From contig CAADYQ010000174.1 of the NCBI GenBank assembly GCA_900753295.1, positions 1-25,241 of the forward strand: a stretch of DNA of 25,241 bases, written 5' to 3'. The notes under the pieces are model-generated. The model had not been told where the DNA came from and did no database searches. It saw only the letters and a list, made by a program, of their open reading frames with translations. Position numbers and translations under genes: made by a program. This document shows, one piece after another, positions 1 through 7,291 of this stretch (its first letter is position 1; each line of letters opens with the position of its first letter). Origin of the DNA: Clostridia bacterium. Its GTDB lineage: Bacteria; Bacillota; Clostridia; Oscillospirales; CAG-272.

Positions 1-60
1 CCCTAAAAGAAGTTTGCCCCGTAGCTGTGCCGTCGGCACGGCTGCGGGGATGGGGACTGG
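1..60. repeat. GC-rich palindromic repeat, copy 1
   Basis: Bases 17-49 form an almost loop-free palindrome: 16 base pairs counting G-T wobbles, starting CCCCGTAGC and ending GGCTGCGGGG. It is preceded by CCTAAAAGAAGTTTG and followed by GATGG. Copies with the same arms (GCCGTGCC/GGCACGGC) lie at about 2196-2245 and 3563-3615, also beside broken Rhs sequence. The copy carries the in-frame TAG at 22-24 that closes the Rhs reading frame upstream. There is no T-run after it, so it is not a normal terminator. It may be a dispersed REP/MITE-like element; what mobilises it is unknown. Confidence 0.7.
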
Positions 61-102
61 CAAGGTGTCGCATACATACGTCGTGGAGTAAGTACAGTCG
101 TT

Positions 103-1533
103 TGCCGGTACACATACGATTCTCTCGGACAGCTCATCCGCGAAGACAACAGCGTACTTGGCAAAACGTACGTATGGACATATGATAAAGCGGGCAATAT
201 TCGCAGTCGTGAGACATATGCGTATACTACCGGTGATCTCGATTCGGTCCAGAATACGGTAATATACGGTTACGATACCGGTAACTGGGGCGATTTGCTT
301 ACTTCGTTCAACGGTCAGAGCATAGCATATGACGGCATAGGCAACCCCGGGACATGGAACGGAAGCGCCCTTACATGGCAGGGCAGACGGCTCATGTCGT
401 ACGGCTCTAATACTTATACCTATAACGCAGACGGTATAAGAACGAGCAAGACTGTAAACGGTGTCAAACACATATATCACCTCTCCGGAACGCAGATACT
501 CAGTGAAGAGTGGACGGAGGGCAATGTTCAGCACATATTGATATTTGTCTACGATGCATCGGGAAATCCGATAGGCATGTCGCACTATGAAAACGGTGCG
601 CAGCGCGGGACATATGTCTTTGTGAAGAATATTCAGGGTGATGTTATCGGCATATATGATGATGAAGGCACTTGCCTCGTCACGTATACATACGATGCCT
701 GGGGCAATGTTACCGTATCGTATTCTAACGGCGGTGCCTCAACTGCAGCAAGATATAATCCGTTCCGTTACAGAGGTTATTACTACGATAACGAAACCAG
801 CCTCTACTACCTCAACAGCAGATACTACGATCCCAATGTAGGCAGATTCCTTAATGCGGATGGTTCTGTAAACGCCAACGGCGACCTCATCGGATTCAAT
901 ATGTTCGCGTATTGCGGAAATAATCCGGTGATGTGGCGTGACCCGTCCGGTACGTATTGTGTTAGACTGGCTGACGACATGACGATGAGTCTGATCAACT
1001 TGTCGTTTGCGCTTGCTTGCATTGGAACCGGTTATTTGGCATGGACCAGTGCGACCGGAAAATTATCTCGTTCTTCGACCAGTTTCCCGATTGCTGATAT
1101 TGATGTAATAGATGTAGTCAAGCCTGTTTGGCGTAGTAAAAATAGGGAAGTTGCCATAGCTGATGAGGCGGAGAAGGTCGCAACCGATGTTTCGACTGCT
1201 CAACATGGGAAATATTACGGAGCACATGCATTGGACAAAAATAGTGCCCTAATACCATTAACATCGCCAATGACGCTCGAAGAGGCTATTGCTTGGATAG
1301 ATACGGTGTGTATTATGAGAGGTTATGGCGACGTAAGCATGGATAGTACTCATATATGGGGTGTATATACTGTTAATCAGTCTGATGCGCGGATACTTGC
1401 GAGTGCTGTCGGGGCTGCTCCGTATGTCGATGGACCGCATAGTGCTGCTGGCTATATGCATTACCACATTAAAGGGAAAAAACTCAGGGGATTCAAGAGT
1501 TTTCATGTATGGTTTTCAATGAGGGGTATATAA
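103..1533 (+). CDS. Rhs repeat protein C-terminal part with toxin-like tip (5'-truncated)
   Basis: Rhs/YD-repeat proteins are large secreted shells that carry a variable C-terminal toxin used against neighbouring cells. The frame is open from 25, after a TAG at 22-24. YD-repeat homology (YTYD, WTYDKAGN, YGYD) begins near 103, and the first in-frame start is a poor TTG at 295. Counted from that TTG, the core ends with YYLNSRYYDPNVGRFLNAD at about residues 171-189 and DPSG at about 217, the normal boundary before a swappable tip. The last ~190 residues match no family I recognise. They hold a hydrophobic stretch, a YYGAHA motif and a His-rich HYH...HVWF end. No signal peptide or long shell is present, so this is a displaced cassette that is probably silent unless recombined. 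Its stop overlaps the start of the next gene. Confidence 0.8.
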   Translation, partial: CRYTYDSLGQLIREDNSVLGKTYVWTYDKAGNIRSRETYAYTTGDLDSVQNTVIYGYDTGNWGDLLTSFNGQSIAYDGIGNPGTWNGSALTWQGRRLMSYGSNTYTYNADGIRTSKTVNGVKHIYHLSGTQILSEEWTEGNVQHILIFVYDASGNPIGMSHYENGAQRGTYVFVKNIQGDVIGIYDDEGTCLVTYTYDAWGNVTVSYSNGGASTAARYNPFRYRGYYYDNETSLYYLNSRYYDPNVGRFLNADGSVNANGDLIGFNMFAYCGNNPVMWRDPSGTYCVRLADDMTMSLINLSFALACIGTGYLAWTSATGKLSRSSTSFPIADIDVIDVVKPVWRSKNREVAIADEAEKVATDVSTAQHGKYYGAHALDKNSALIPLTSPMTLEEAIAWIDTVCIMRGYGDVSMDSTHIWGVYTVNQSDARILASAVGAAPYVDGPHSAAGYMHYHIKGKKLRGFKSFHVWFSMRGI

Positions 1534-2072
1534 TGAAAGAATATTATTTTATAACTTACGACTATGTAGATGGTGCACATATTTATTACGATATAAAAGG
1601 TGACGATCTGCAAGAGCTTATAAACGTTTGCGTCAAATATTGTACTGTGCTCAGCTTAACATACTGGCCGGGGCAGGAAAGCGTACGTGAAAAATTTCGC
1701 AAGTATGAGCTTAGCGAAGAGGAATCGCGCCCGTTTGCCGCAGTTGCAACATGGCGGGCGTACAACGATGACTTTACAACAGTCAATATTTTTTACAGGA
1801 TATGCCCGGAGCTTATTGATGAATTTCTGAAAATGAGCGATGGTCGCTTAACCGGGTGGTGCAGGTTTGAAGATGAGAACTATCCTGAGGATCCGTCATT
1901 TTTCCGTGAGGATGCAAGTGTATTTTTCAATCCGGTGGTTCATGAAGGACTTTACTTTCTTCATCCAAGAGACGATGAGGACGTAAGCAACATAGTTTGT
2001 CATCCGGGGTGGTGTGTCAACACACGTGGCAATAAGTTACTCACGATAGATTTCGATAAATTGAAACCATGA
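1533..2072 (+). CDS. Putative immunity protein for the Rhs tip
   Basis: A 179-residue acidic soluble protein, MKEYYFITYDYVDG..., with no signal peptide or membrane segment. I do not recognise the family. The start at 1533 is chosen because the Rhs stop and this ATG share bases (TAATG) and GAGGGG lies 8 nt upstream; an ATG 24 nt earlier lacks a site. A small gene overlapping the 3' end of an Rhs tip is the standard position of its cognate immunity gene, which neutralises the toxin in the producing cell. The function is therefore inferred from position only. Broken Rhs sequence resumes 22 nt after its stop. Confidence 0.65.
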   Translation: MKEYYFITYDYVDGAHIYYDIKGDDLQELINVCVKYCTVLSLTYWPGQESVREKFRKYELSEEESRPFAAVATWRAYNDDFTTVNIFYRICPELIDEFLKMSDGRLTGWCRFEDENYPEDPSFFREDASVFFNPVVHEGLYFLHPRDDEDVSNIVCHPGWCVNTRGNKLLTIDFDKLKP

Positions 2073-2094
2073 TCAGCAATATTGTTTGTGCTTG

Positions 2095-2160
2095 AACAAG
2101 CCAAACCGTAAATGGAGTGAAGCAAATTTATCACCTCATAGGTACACGTATACCTGAAAA
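2095..2160 (+). pseudogene. Rhs core fragment
   Basis: About 66 bases translate to a piece (TVNGVKQIYHLIGTRIPE) that matches the Rhs core at 450-510 (TVNGVKHIYHLSGTQILSEE). It has no upstream core, starts just after the immunity gene stop, and loses similarity before the palindrome at 2203. It is a scar of an older cassette rather than a gene. Confidence 0.7.
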
Positions 2161-2195
2161 GGGCGAACCGTTGGTGGTTATAAGACTCTACCTTT

Positions 2196-2245
2196 CATCC
2201 CCCCCCGCCGTGCCATTGGCACGGCGGGGATGGACAAGGCATCAC
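2196..2245. repeat. GC-rich palindromic repeat, copy 2
   Basis: CCCCGCCGTGCC (2203-2214), loop ATT, GGCACGGCGGGG (2218-2229) form a perfect 12-bp stem followed by GATGG. The arms and the GATGG flank match copy 1, and CAAGG follows in both. It sits between two pieces of Rhs core that are not contiguous in an intact gene, so it marks an insertion or recombination point. Confidence 0.75.
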
Positions 2246-2251
2246 AACATC

Positions 2252-2606
2252 GGTTCGGTCCAGAATACGGTAATATACGGTTACGATAATGGCAGCTGGG
2301 GCGATCTTCTCATATCGTTCAACGGTCAGAGTATAGCATATGACGGCATAGGCAATCCCGGGACATGGAACGGCAACGCCCTTACATGGCAGGGCAGACG
2401 GCTCATGTCGTACGGCTCGAATACCTATACCTATAATGCCGAAGGTATAAGAACAAGCAAGACCGTAAACGGAGTAGAGCATATATATCACCTTTCGGGT
2501 ACCCGTATACTTGACGAGGAATGGACCGATGGAAATACCCGCCATCTCATGGTGTATGTTTACGATGCATCCGGTCAGCCGATAGGCATGTCGCACTATG
2601 AAAGAG
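2252..2606 (+). pseudogene. Duplicated Rhs core segment
   Basis: This stretch is nearly identical to bases 248-600 at DNA level (TTCGGTCCAGAATACGGTAA onward) and encodes the same SFNGQSIAYDGIGNPGTW and YHLSGTRIL core sequence. It ends abruptly after the MSHYE codons, before the conserved DPxGRFxxxD end that an Rhs core should reach. The frame stays open into the ankyrin gene that follows. It has no proper start of its own and is best read as a truncated core left by duplication and recombination. Confidence 0.8.
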
Positions 2607-2614
2607 GAAACAAA

Positions 2615-3463
2615 ATGCATAAAAACACAATTATAGCTGTAATAATTGCTACCGTCATATTGATTTTGAGCGTCGTGTGCGTTGTGAATATTATAAAATA
2701 TACCTCAATTAAAAATATATGTGATGAAATCAAAGCGGGTGAAAATATAAACACACATATTGGAAACGGTGTGTCCGCGCCCGTATGGCTTGACGATTTT
2801 TTTGTCGCTACCGGACTTGGTGAGGTGAGGATACCGCTCGTTGAAGCTTGTTATTACGGTAATATGCAGGCGGTGCAGGTATTGCTTAACAACGGTGCCG
2901 ATCCGAATTATGGGATAAAAGGTCACTTGACGCCGATCGATGCGGTGCTTATCAGAAAACGTGATCACACTCTCACCATGAAAATGCTTGAGATACTCAT
3001 TGATAACGGTGCCGATGTTAATTTGACCGCATGTGACAGCCAACCGCTTTTTAACGTTGCGGATATGTTGAGATGGGGAAATCCCGAATATAATGCCGAA
3101 TATGAAGAGATCATTTGCCTTTTCCTGAAGAGCGGTGCCGGTATTCGCGCGACCGCGGGGGAGTATGAAGGCAATACCGTGCTTCATTACGCCGTCAGAG
3201 GAACGAGCGCGGAGTTCGTAGACGAGCTGATACGTGATTATTTTGATGATGTCGATCCAGTTGGCATGAACGGAGAGACTCCGCTTATCGACACCGTAAA
3301 ATACCATTCCGCATTGCGTGATCCCGAGTTATGTGCCGAAATAATAAAAGTTCTGCTTGACCGCGGCGCCGACAAAAATGCCGTGGATGACAACGGCAAG
3401 AACGCTTACGATTATGCGATGGAAAAAGGACTCAATTCACTTGCCGAAATGCTGAAGCCGTAA
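2615..3463 (+). CDS. Membrane-anchored ankyrin-repeat protein
   Basis: A 282-residue protein with one N-terminal membrane segment (about residues 5-28) and then ankyrin repeats. Recognisable units include PLVEACYYGNMQAVQVLLNN, LEILIDNGADVNL, NTVLHYAV and IIKVLLDRGADKNAVDDNG. Ankyrin domains bind other proteins, and such proteins are known among immunity proteins of polymorphic toxin systems. The ATG at 2615 has AGAGGA about 6 nt upstream and begins a normal anchor, so I prefer it. The same frame is also open through the Rhs fragment, and a start near 2117 would give a 448-residue fusion. A role as an orphan immunity protein is inferred from the Rhs setting. Confidence 0.75.
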   Translation: MHKNTIIAVIIATVILILSVVCVVNIIKYTSIKNICDEIKAGENINTHIGNGVSAPVWLDDFFVATGLGEVRIPLVEACYYGNMQAVQVLLNNGADPNYGIKGHLTPIDAVLIRKRDHTLTMKMLEILIDNGADVNLTACDSQPLFNVADMLRWGNPEYNAEYEEIICLFLKSGAGIRATAGEYEGNTVLHYAVRGTSAEFVDELIRDYFDDVDPVGMNGETPLIDTVKYHSALRDPELCAEIIKVLLDRGADKNAVDDNGKNAYDYAMEKGLNSLAEMLKP

Positions 3464-3562
3464 GCCGGTTTTATTATGGCAGAATATTAGATTATATTTT
3501 TCACTGCACATAATGTTCGGGTTCGTTAGCTGGATGGCTGGTATTATGGCAATACATTCTTT

Positions 3563-3615
3563 TCCTAAAAGAGGTTTGCCCCCGTAGCCGTGCCAATGGC
3601 ACGGCGCGGGGCGAT
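3563..3615. repeat. GC-rich palindromic repeat, copy 3, in a gene-poor stretch
   Basis: CCTAAAAGAGGTTTG, then CCCCCGTAGCCGTGCC, loop AAT, GGCACGGCGCGGGG. The left flank matches copy 1 almost base for base. It lies in the 313-base stretch 3464-3776, which has no convincing gene. Downstream of the repeat, about 3608-3750 reads as an open remnant (SGYTYLNYEDGGCSEATLMH...) that could be the tail of a lost cassette; I could not identify it. Bases 3464-3562 show nothing recognisable. Confidence 0.7.
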
Positions 3616-3776
3616 AGTAAAAAGCGGCTACACTTACCTGAACTACGAGGACGGAGGCTGTTCCGAAGCTACGCTCATGCACTCGACAAGACTCGGCGGC
3701 GGAGTCGGTCCTGCATTACCGGCGCGCATGGCGTGTGTTCATATAAAAATACGACCGCAGGAGGCGGAGAAAAGAC

Positions 3777-4133
3777 ATGACAAAGAAAGTAATGCTTATA
3801 TACAGGATAATAATATTGATCCCGTATGTGAATCTCATGTCCTTTTTCGTATGGGCTATCCACCTGACATATTGTTTGATAGCGACGCCGATGAAGAAGA
3901 TATCCGACGTTATTATAAGACCGGCGCTTTCACTGCTGGCAATGGTAGCGGCGTGGAAGGTAGTGAGTATCATCTACGGTGCAATAACAAACGGCGGGGG
4001 TGGATCAGCCGCGGCAGGTATTTTGTTTATTTACTTTGCAGGTCTGGCGGTCGGCATCGTGTGTTACATAAGCTCGGCGCTGACTCAAAAGCAAAGAGAG
4101 AAAATACTGTCTGAAAAAAACGACGAGGAGTAA
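3777..4133 (+). CDS. Small polytopic membrane protein
   Basis: A 118-residue protein with three or four hydrophobic segments (about residues 7-38, 45-65 and 76-100), a Gly-rich turn GGGGS near 72, and a charged C-terminal tail. A strong AGGAGGCGG site lies about 7 nt before the ATG. Its stop is 5 nt before the lipoprotein gene, so the two are co-transcribed. The family is not recognised. Small membrane proteins in Rhs loci are often orphan immunity genes, but nothing in the sequence proves that here. Confidence 0.6.
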   Translation: MTKKVMLIYRIIILIPYVNLMSFFVWAIHLTYCLIATPMKKISDVIIRPALSLLAMVAAWKVVSIIYGAITNGGGGSAAAGILFIYFAGLAVGIVCYISSALTQKQREKILSEKNDEE

Positions 4134-4138
4134 GAAGA

Positions 4139-4678
4139 ATGAAGACGAAGGGCATTTTGAGCATACTTTTGGCTTTGGCAATGGCGGTCGGTCTTTGCGG
4201 CTGTACGGTGATACACGGCAAGCTGAAGGTAGAGATAAAGGACAAAAACGGGGATGATACCGGTCTTGCGGTGATAAAGGACAGCGACATTTGCGCTAAC
4301 GATTATGAATCATACTGCTTTGTCTACGGATACTCGGGCGATAATGTCAAAAGCATGCCCGGTGAAGATGACGATTTTCAGGATAATTCTAACGTGGAGG
4401 TCATGGCAAAGACTCCGTATTCGGGCGTCGGCGTCATTATGAGGACCTACGGGAGAGACGACACGATAGATTTCACCGTTACATCCGAGCTTACAAAGGG
4501 AAATTTACGCATCGTACTGCTTGACGAAGATATGCAGATGATTCACGATTTTGCGCTCGGCGGCGAGGACTTGTTCACAGTTACCGGAGCGCTGGGAAAA
4601 GTATACGAGATACGCATCGCCGGAGAAAGCGCGAAATTTACCATCGAGGCATCACGCGTTATGACATACGCGGAGTGA
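4139..4678 (+). CDS. Putative lipoprotein of unknown function
   Basis: A 179-residue protein with a lipoprotein signal: basic start MKTKG, hydrophobic core, and lipobox LCGC with Cys22 as the likely lipidated residue. After processing it would be anchored on the outer face of the membrane. The mature part is acidic and beta-rich in appearance (alternating polar and hydrophobic residues) with no known motif. GAGGAG lies 8 nt upstream, and the gene follows the membrane protein by 5 nt. A surface-anchored partner of a contact-dependent toxin system would fit but is speculative. Confidence 0.65.
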   Translation: MKTKGILSILLALAMAVGLCGCTVIHGKLKVEIKDKNGDDTGLAVIKDSDICANDYESYCFVYGYSGDNVKSMPGEDDDFQDNSNVEVMAKTPYSGVGVIMRTYGRDDTIDFTVTSELTKGNLRIVLLDEDMQMIHDFALGGEDLFTVTGALGKVYEIRIAGESAKFTIEASRVMTYAE

Positions 4679-4754
4679 CAGCGGAAAGCCGCGCATATCA
4701 GACGGCAGATATTATTGAGCGTTTTGACCGACTGAATTGAAGGGAAAAGATGAA

Positions 4755-5372
4755 ATGTATGGGCTTACTGTTTACTTTCCGCAAAGGAAGTACTGTTATG
4801 CGCATGAAGGCTTGGGGCGCGGCGGATATCATTTTGAAAAGTGTCAGGTATGCGGTCGTAATATAGCTCATCCTTTACCGCCGACCGGGGAGGAAGGCTA
4901 TATTCTTGAGGGCGGGAAACAATTCCCGGACTTTCTGGGGTATGGCGGCGGCGGTATTTATTTTATAATATCTGACAGAGTGCTGAATGCTTTTTGGGAG
5001 AATGGCGTAACAGGATTCGATCAAGCAGTTGAAGTACCTGTCTATCGAAAGTACAGACGTGAGCTTATCAGACAGGATGCTGTCTATTATTCTGTGAATA
5101 TAACCGGGGCGATCGATTTCGATTTGAAGGCAATGGCATTAAAAAAGAAGAACCGTTGTCCGAGTTGTGGTCAATTTGACTGCAGCAGACAAAGACTTTA
5201 TCTTATAAAAACAGTTTTTGATATGAATACATGGGATGGAAGTGACTTGTGCCGCATAGACTCCTTTCCCGGTCATATTGTATGCACTGAAAAAGTAAAA
5301 GTCGTCATTGAAAAATACCGGTTTGCAGGAGCAGAACTGCGAGCAGAGGACAGGATTTTTTGTATTTCATAG
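4755..5372 (+). CDS. Double-CxxCG zinc-ribbon-like protein, probable orphan immunity protein
   Basis: A 205-residue soluble protein with two CxxCG knuckles, CQVCG at residues 30-34 and CPSCG at 135-139, probably one zinc site. Between them is a segment IYFIISDRVLNAFWENGVTG followed by VEVPVY. This layout (FPDFL, then a 'serine-aspartate, leucine, glycine-threonine-glycine-phenylalanine' block between paired CxxCG motifs) resembles the double-CxxCG family first noted in myxobacteria and found beside polymorphic toxins. I chose ATG 4755, with AAGGGA 10 nt upstream, over a TTG at 4737. Family assignment is from memory of the pattern; no toxin gene adjoins it, hence 'orphan'. Confidence 0.55.
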   Translation: MYGLTVYFPQRKYCYAHEGLGRGGYHFEKCQVCGRNIAHPLPPTGEEGYILEGGKQFPDFLGYGGGGIYFIISDRVLNAFWENGVTGFDQAVEVPVYRKYRRELIRQDAVYYSVNITGAIDFDLKAMALKKKNRCPSCGQFDCSRQRLYLIKTVFDMNTWDGSDLCRIDSFPGHIVCTEKVKVVIEKYRFAGAELRAEDRIFCIS

Positions 5373-5444
5373 GTACTATTTCATCTGGAAAGAGAGACTA
5401 TCCGTAAAAATCGGCAGGAAAATCATTTAACACAGGAGTGTATT

Positions 5445-5981
5445 ATGTGCCGTAACTGCTTTAAATATGCTGAATATTTATCTGAGCGCGACAGGGCTGT
5501 GCTTGACATCATTTTTACTTCGGAGCTGCCGTATCTTGACTTGCTGTATAAGCAGATATCCGTTGCCGCGGTAAGCGACAGCGACTGTGTTTCAAGCTAT
5601 TTTATCGATTTGTGCGTGAAAGAAGCAGTCCCGCCTATTCCGACATCGGTTTCGGTGCCTGTATCGATTGAAATATGCCCTGATTTTGAGCCGGTTTCGG
5701 CGGATCGTGAGATTTCCGAGCATTTCCGGCAGACCGGGACCGCCAGGTGGCTTGAAACGGGCGAGCAGTCCCCGGAATTCACAGTGCCGCAAGGATACGC
5801 CGACTATTACGGGATAAATATGCATTTTAAAGGCGGTATCATAAATGAGATCGAAGTGGTCAATTTTGCGGGACTCCCGATAAACTTCGATCATATAATT
5901 TCCGGCTTGTCAAGCCTGAAGCGCCTGTATAGGTACAATGATAAGAACTGGTTTGATGCTGTCGTCTCTGATGACGTATGA
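5445..5981 (+). CDS. Hypothetical protein in the Rhs accessory region
   Basis: A 178-residue acidic protein starting MCRNCFKYAEYLSERDRAVL, with an early CxxC and no membrane segment. The C-terminal third (GYADYYGINMHFKGGIINEIEVVNF) looks like a compact beta-alpha fold. AGGAG lies 7 nt before the ATG. I do not recognise the family. Size, acidity and position in a run of single small genes after Rhs fragments would suit an immunity protein, but this is inference. Confidence 0.5.
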   Translation: MCRNCFKYAEYLSERDRAVLDIIFTSELPYLDLLYKQISVAAVSDSDCVSSYFIDLCVKEAVPPIPTSVSVPVSIEICPDFEPVSADREISEHFRQTGTARWLETGEQSPEFTVPQGYADYYGINMHFKGGIINEIEVVNFAGLPINFDHIISGLSSLKRLYRYNDKNWFDAVVSDDV

Positions 5982-6128
5982 TCAAAAGGCAATGCCTGTT
6001 TGTTTTACGCAGTCATCTGCACAGATGGACAAATGCCTTTCCCAGATAACAAAATAACAAAAATCATATTGAAAATATCGAACCTACCCCAAAAAAGCTT
6101 GAAAACAAATCGAAATGAAAGGGATAAA

Positions 6129-6302
6129 ATGAACGGGACGACTGTAAAATTACTTTTTGCCGCGGGTGCGCTGATGCTGCTTGCGGGTGTGATATTCGCA
6201 TTTATGAGACTGTGGGTCATTGCCGGGCTTATGGGTGCGGCGTCGCTCGGATGCCTTGCCGGGGCGCTGAACTTCAGAGATCACGGCGATAAAAACAGCT
6301 AA
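6129..6302 (+). CDS. Small two-helix membrane protein
   Basis: A 57-residue protein, MNGTTVKLLFAAGALMLLAG..., made of two hydrophobic segments (about residues 6-27 and 29-48) and a short polar tail. The ATG at 6129 has GAAAGGG five nt upstream. The frame is open further back to 6000, but that extension is low-complexity and lacks a site. Function unknown. Confidence 0.55.
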   Translation: MNGTTVKLLFAAGALMLLAGVIFAFMRLWVIAGLMGAASLGCLAGALNFRDHGDKNS

Positions 6303-6322
6303 GGGCGGGGGAATTTGCTGAC

Positions 6323-6832
6323 ATGAACATTACGTTGGTTGACAGCGGCAATTTCAGCCGTAGCTCGTTGAATGATTTTTCACGTTATCAGACGGTGAAA
6401 AATGTATACCGGCTGAAGGATGGGGAGCTGTGCTTGGTTTATCATCCGTTTACGGAGACATGGACGCCGGAACGAAAGGACGAAAAAGCACGTGAGATAC
6501 TTGCGGGACGCCACATCGTTTACGGCGCTTTTGAGGGGGAACGCATAGTCGGTATACTTATGCTTCTTCCGGAGCCGGACCACGGAAGGCTGGTGATCGA
6601 CAGCCTTCATGTTTCCGCCGACAGGCGCTGCCACGGAATAGGCAGGGCTTTGATGGCGGCAGCAAAGGAGAAGGCGATAAGCGTCGGCGCGTCGGCGCTG
6701 TATGTGTCCGCGTGCTCGGCACAGGAGACGATCGATTTTTACCGCGCTATGGGATTTGCGGTCAGCCCGCAGCCCATACGGTCATATGCGGAAGCCGAGC
6801 CATGTGACATCCAGATGGAGTGCAGGCTCTGA
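6323..6832 (+). CDS. GNAT-family N-acetyltransferase
   Basis: A 169-residue single-domain acetyltransferase that would transfer acetyl from acetyl-CoA to an unknown amine. The acetyl-CoA pyrophosphate loop is seen as VSADRRCHGIGRALM (about residues 93-107), preceded by the VIDSLHV strand and followed by ALYVSACSAQETIDFYRAMGF, the usual C-terminal GNAT signature. GGGCGGGGGAA lies about 12 nt upstream of the ATG. The gene ends 28 nt before the TfoX-domain gene and may share its transcript. Substrate cannot be told from sequence. Confidence 0.85.
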   Translation: MNITLVDSGNFSRSSLNDFSRYQTVKNVYRLKDGELCLVYHPFTETWTPERKDEKAREILAGRHIVYGAFEGERIVGILMLLPEPDHGRLVIDSLHVSADRRCHGIGRALMAAAKEKAISVGASALYVSACSAQETIDFYRAMGFAVSPQPIRSYAEAEPCDIQMECRL

Positions 6833-6860
6833 TATTACATATATAAATAGGAAGGAAAAA

Positions 6861-7190
6861 ATGAGTACATCACAGGAATATATCAACTTCGTGCTTGAAC
6901 AGCTTGACGGGATAGACGGTGTTTCCTACAAGAAAATGTTCGGCGAATATATGGTATATGTCGGGGAAAAGCCTATATTGCTCGTGTGCGACAATTGCGT
7001 AATGGTCAAAAAACTGCCGGAGCTTGACGAGCTGATGAAGGATGCCCCGGAGGACTATCCATATGAGGGCGCAAAGGCGCATTATGTTCTTGACATTGAA
7101 AACCGCGAGCTGACAGCGGCGGCGATCGAGATATTGGTCCGGGCGGTGCCGTTGCCGAAGAAAAAAGCAAAAAAGCGCGAACTTAAATAA
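6861..7190 (+). CDS. TfoX N-terminal-domain protein
   Basis: A 109-residue protein with the TfoX/Sxy N-terminal fold: the KKMFGEYMVYVGEKPILLV stretch (about residues 25-43) and the YPYEGAKAHYVLD strand pair near 72-84 are typical. The tail is strongly basic (KKKAKKRELK). Stand-alone copies of this domain are common in Firmicutes and their function is not established; the C-terminal TfoX domain linked to competence is absent. AGGAAGG lies 6 nt before the ATG. A terminator follows at 7202. Confidence 0.85.
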   Translation: MSTSQEYINFVLEQLDGIDGVSYKKMFGEYMVYVGEKPILLVCDNCVMVKKLPELDELMKDAPEDYPYEGAKAHYVLDIENRELTAAAIEILVRAVPLPKKKAKKRELK

Positions 7191-7201
7191 TGCTGTGTCG
7201 A

Positions 7202-7238
7202 AAAAAGTGCGGAGAGGCGTTGACCTTACGCACTTTTT
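7202..7238 (+). terminator. Intrinsic terminator after the TfoX gene
   Basis: AAAAAGTGCG (7202-7211) pairs perfectly with CGCACTTTTT (7229-7238). The 17-base loop contains the -35 box of the next promoter, so the terminator and the TetR promoter are interleaved. Confidence 0.65.
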
Positions 7239-7248
7239 GTGATATAAT
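7220..7248 (+). promoter_or_regulatory. Sigma-A promoter of the TetR gene
   Basis: TTGACC (7220-7225), 17-bp spacer, TATAAT (7243-7248), about 44 nt upstream of the TetR start. No copy of the GTTAG-N6-CTAAC palindrome found elsewhere in the window lies here, so the TetR gene shows no sign of autoregulation through that site. Confidence 0.8.
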
Positions 7249-7291
7249 ATGACTGCAAAAACGATACGGTCAAAAATTCGCGGGAGAAGTC

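Noticed and set aside
17..49. Treating the Rhs-associated palindromes as intrinsic terminators
   Set aside because: None is followed by a T-run on either strand.
1..3615. CRISPR-like array made of the three palindromes
   Set aside because: Spacing is irregular and in kilobases, and no cas genes are present.
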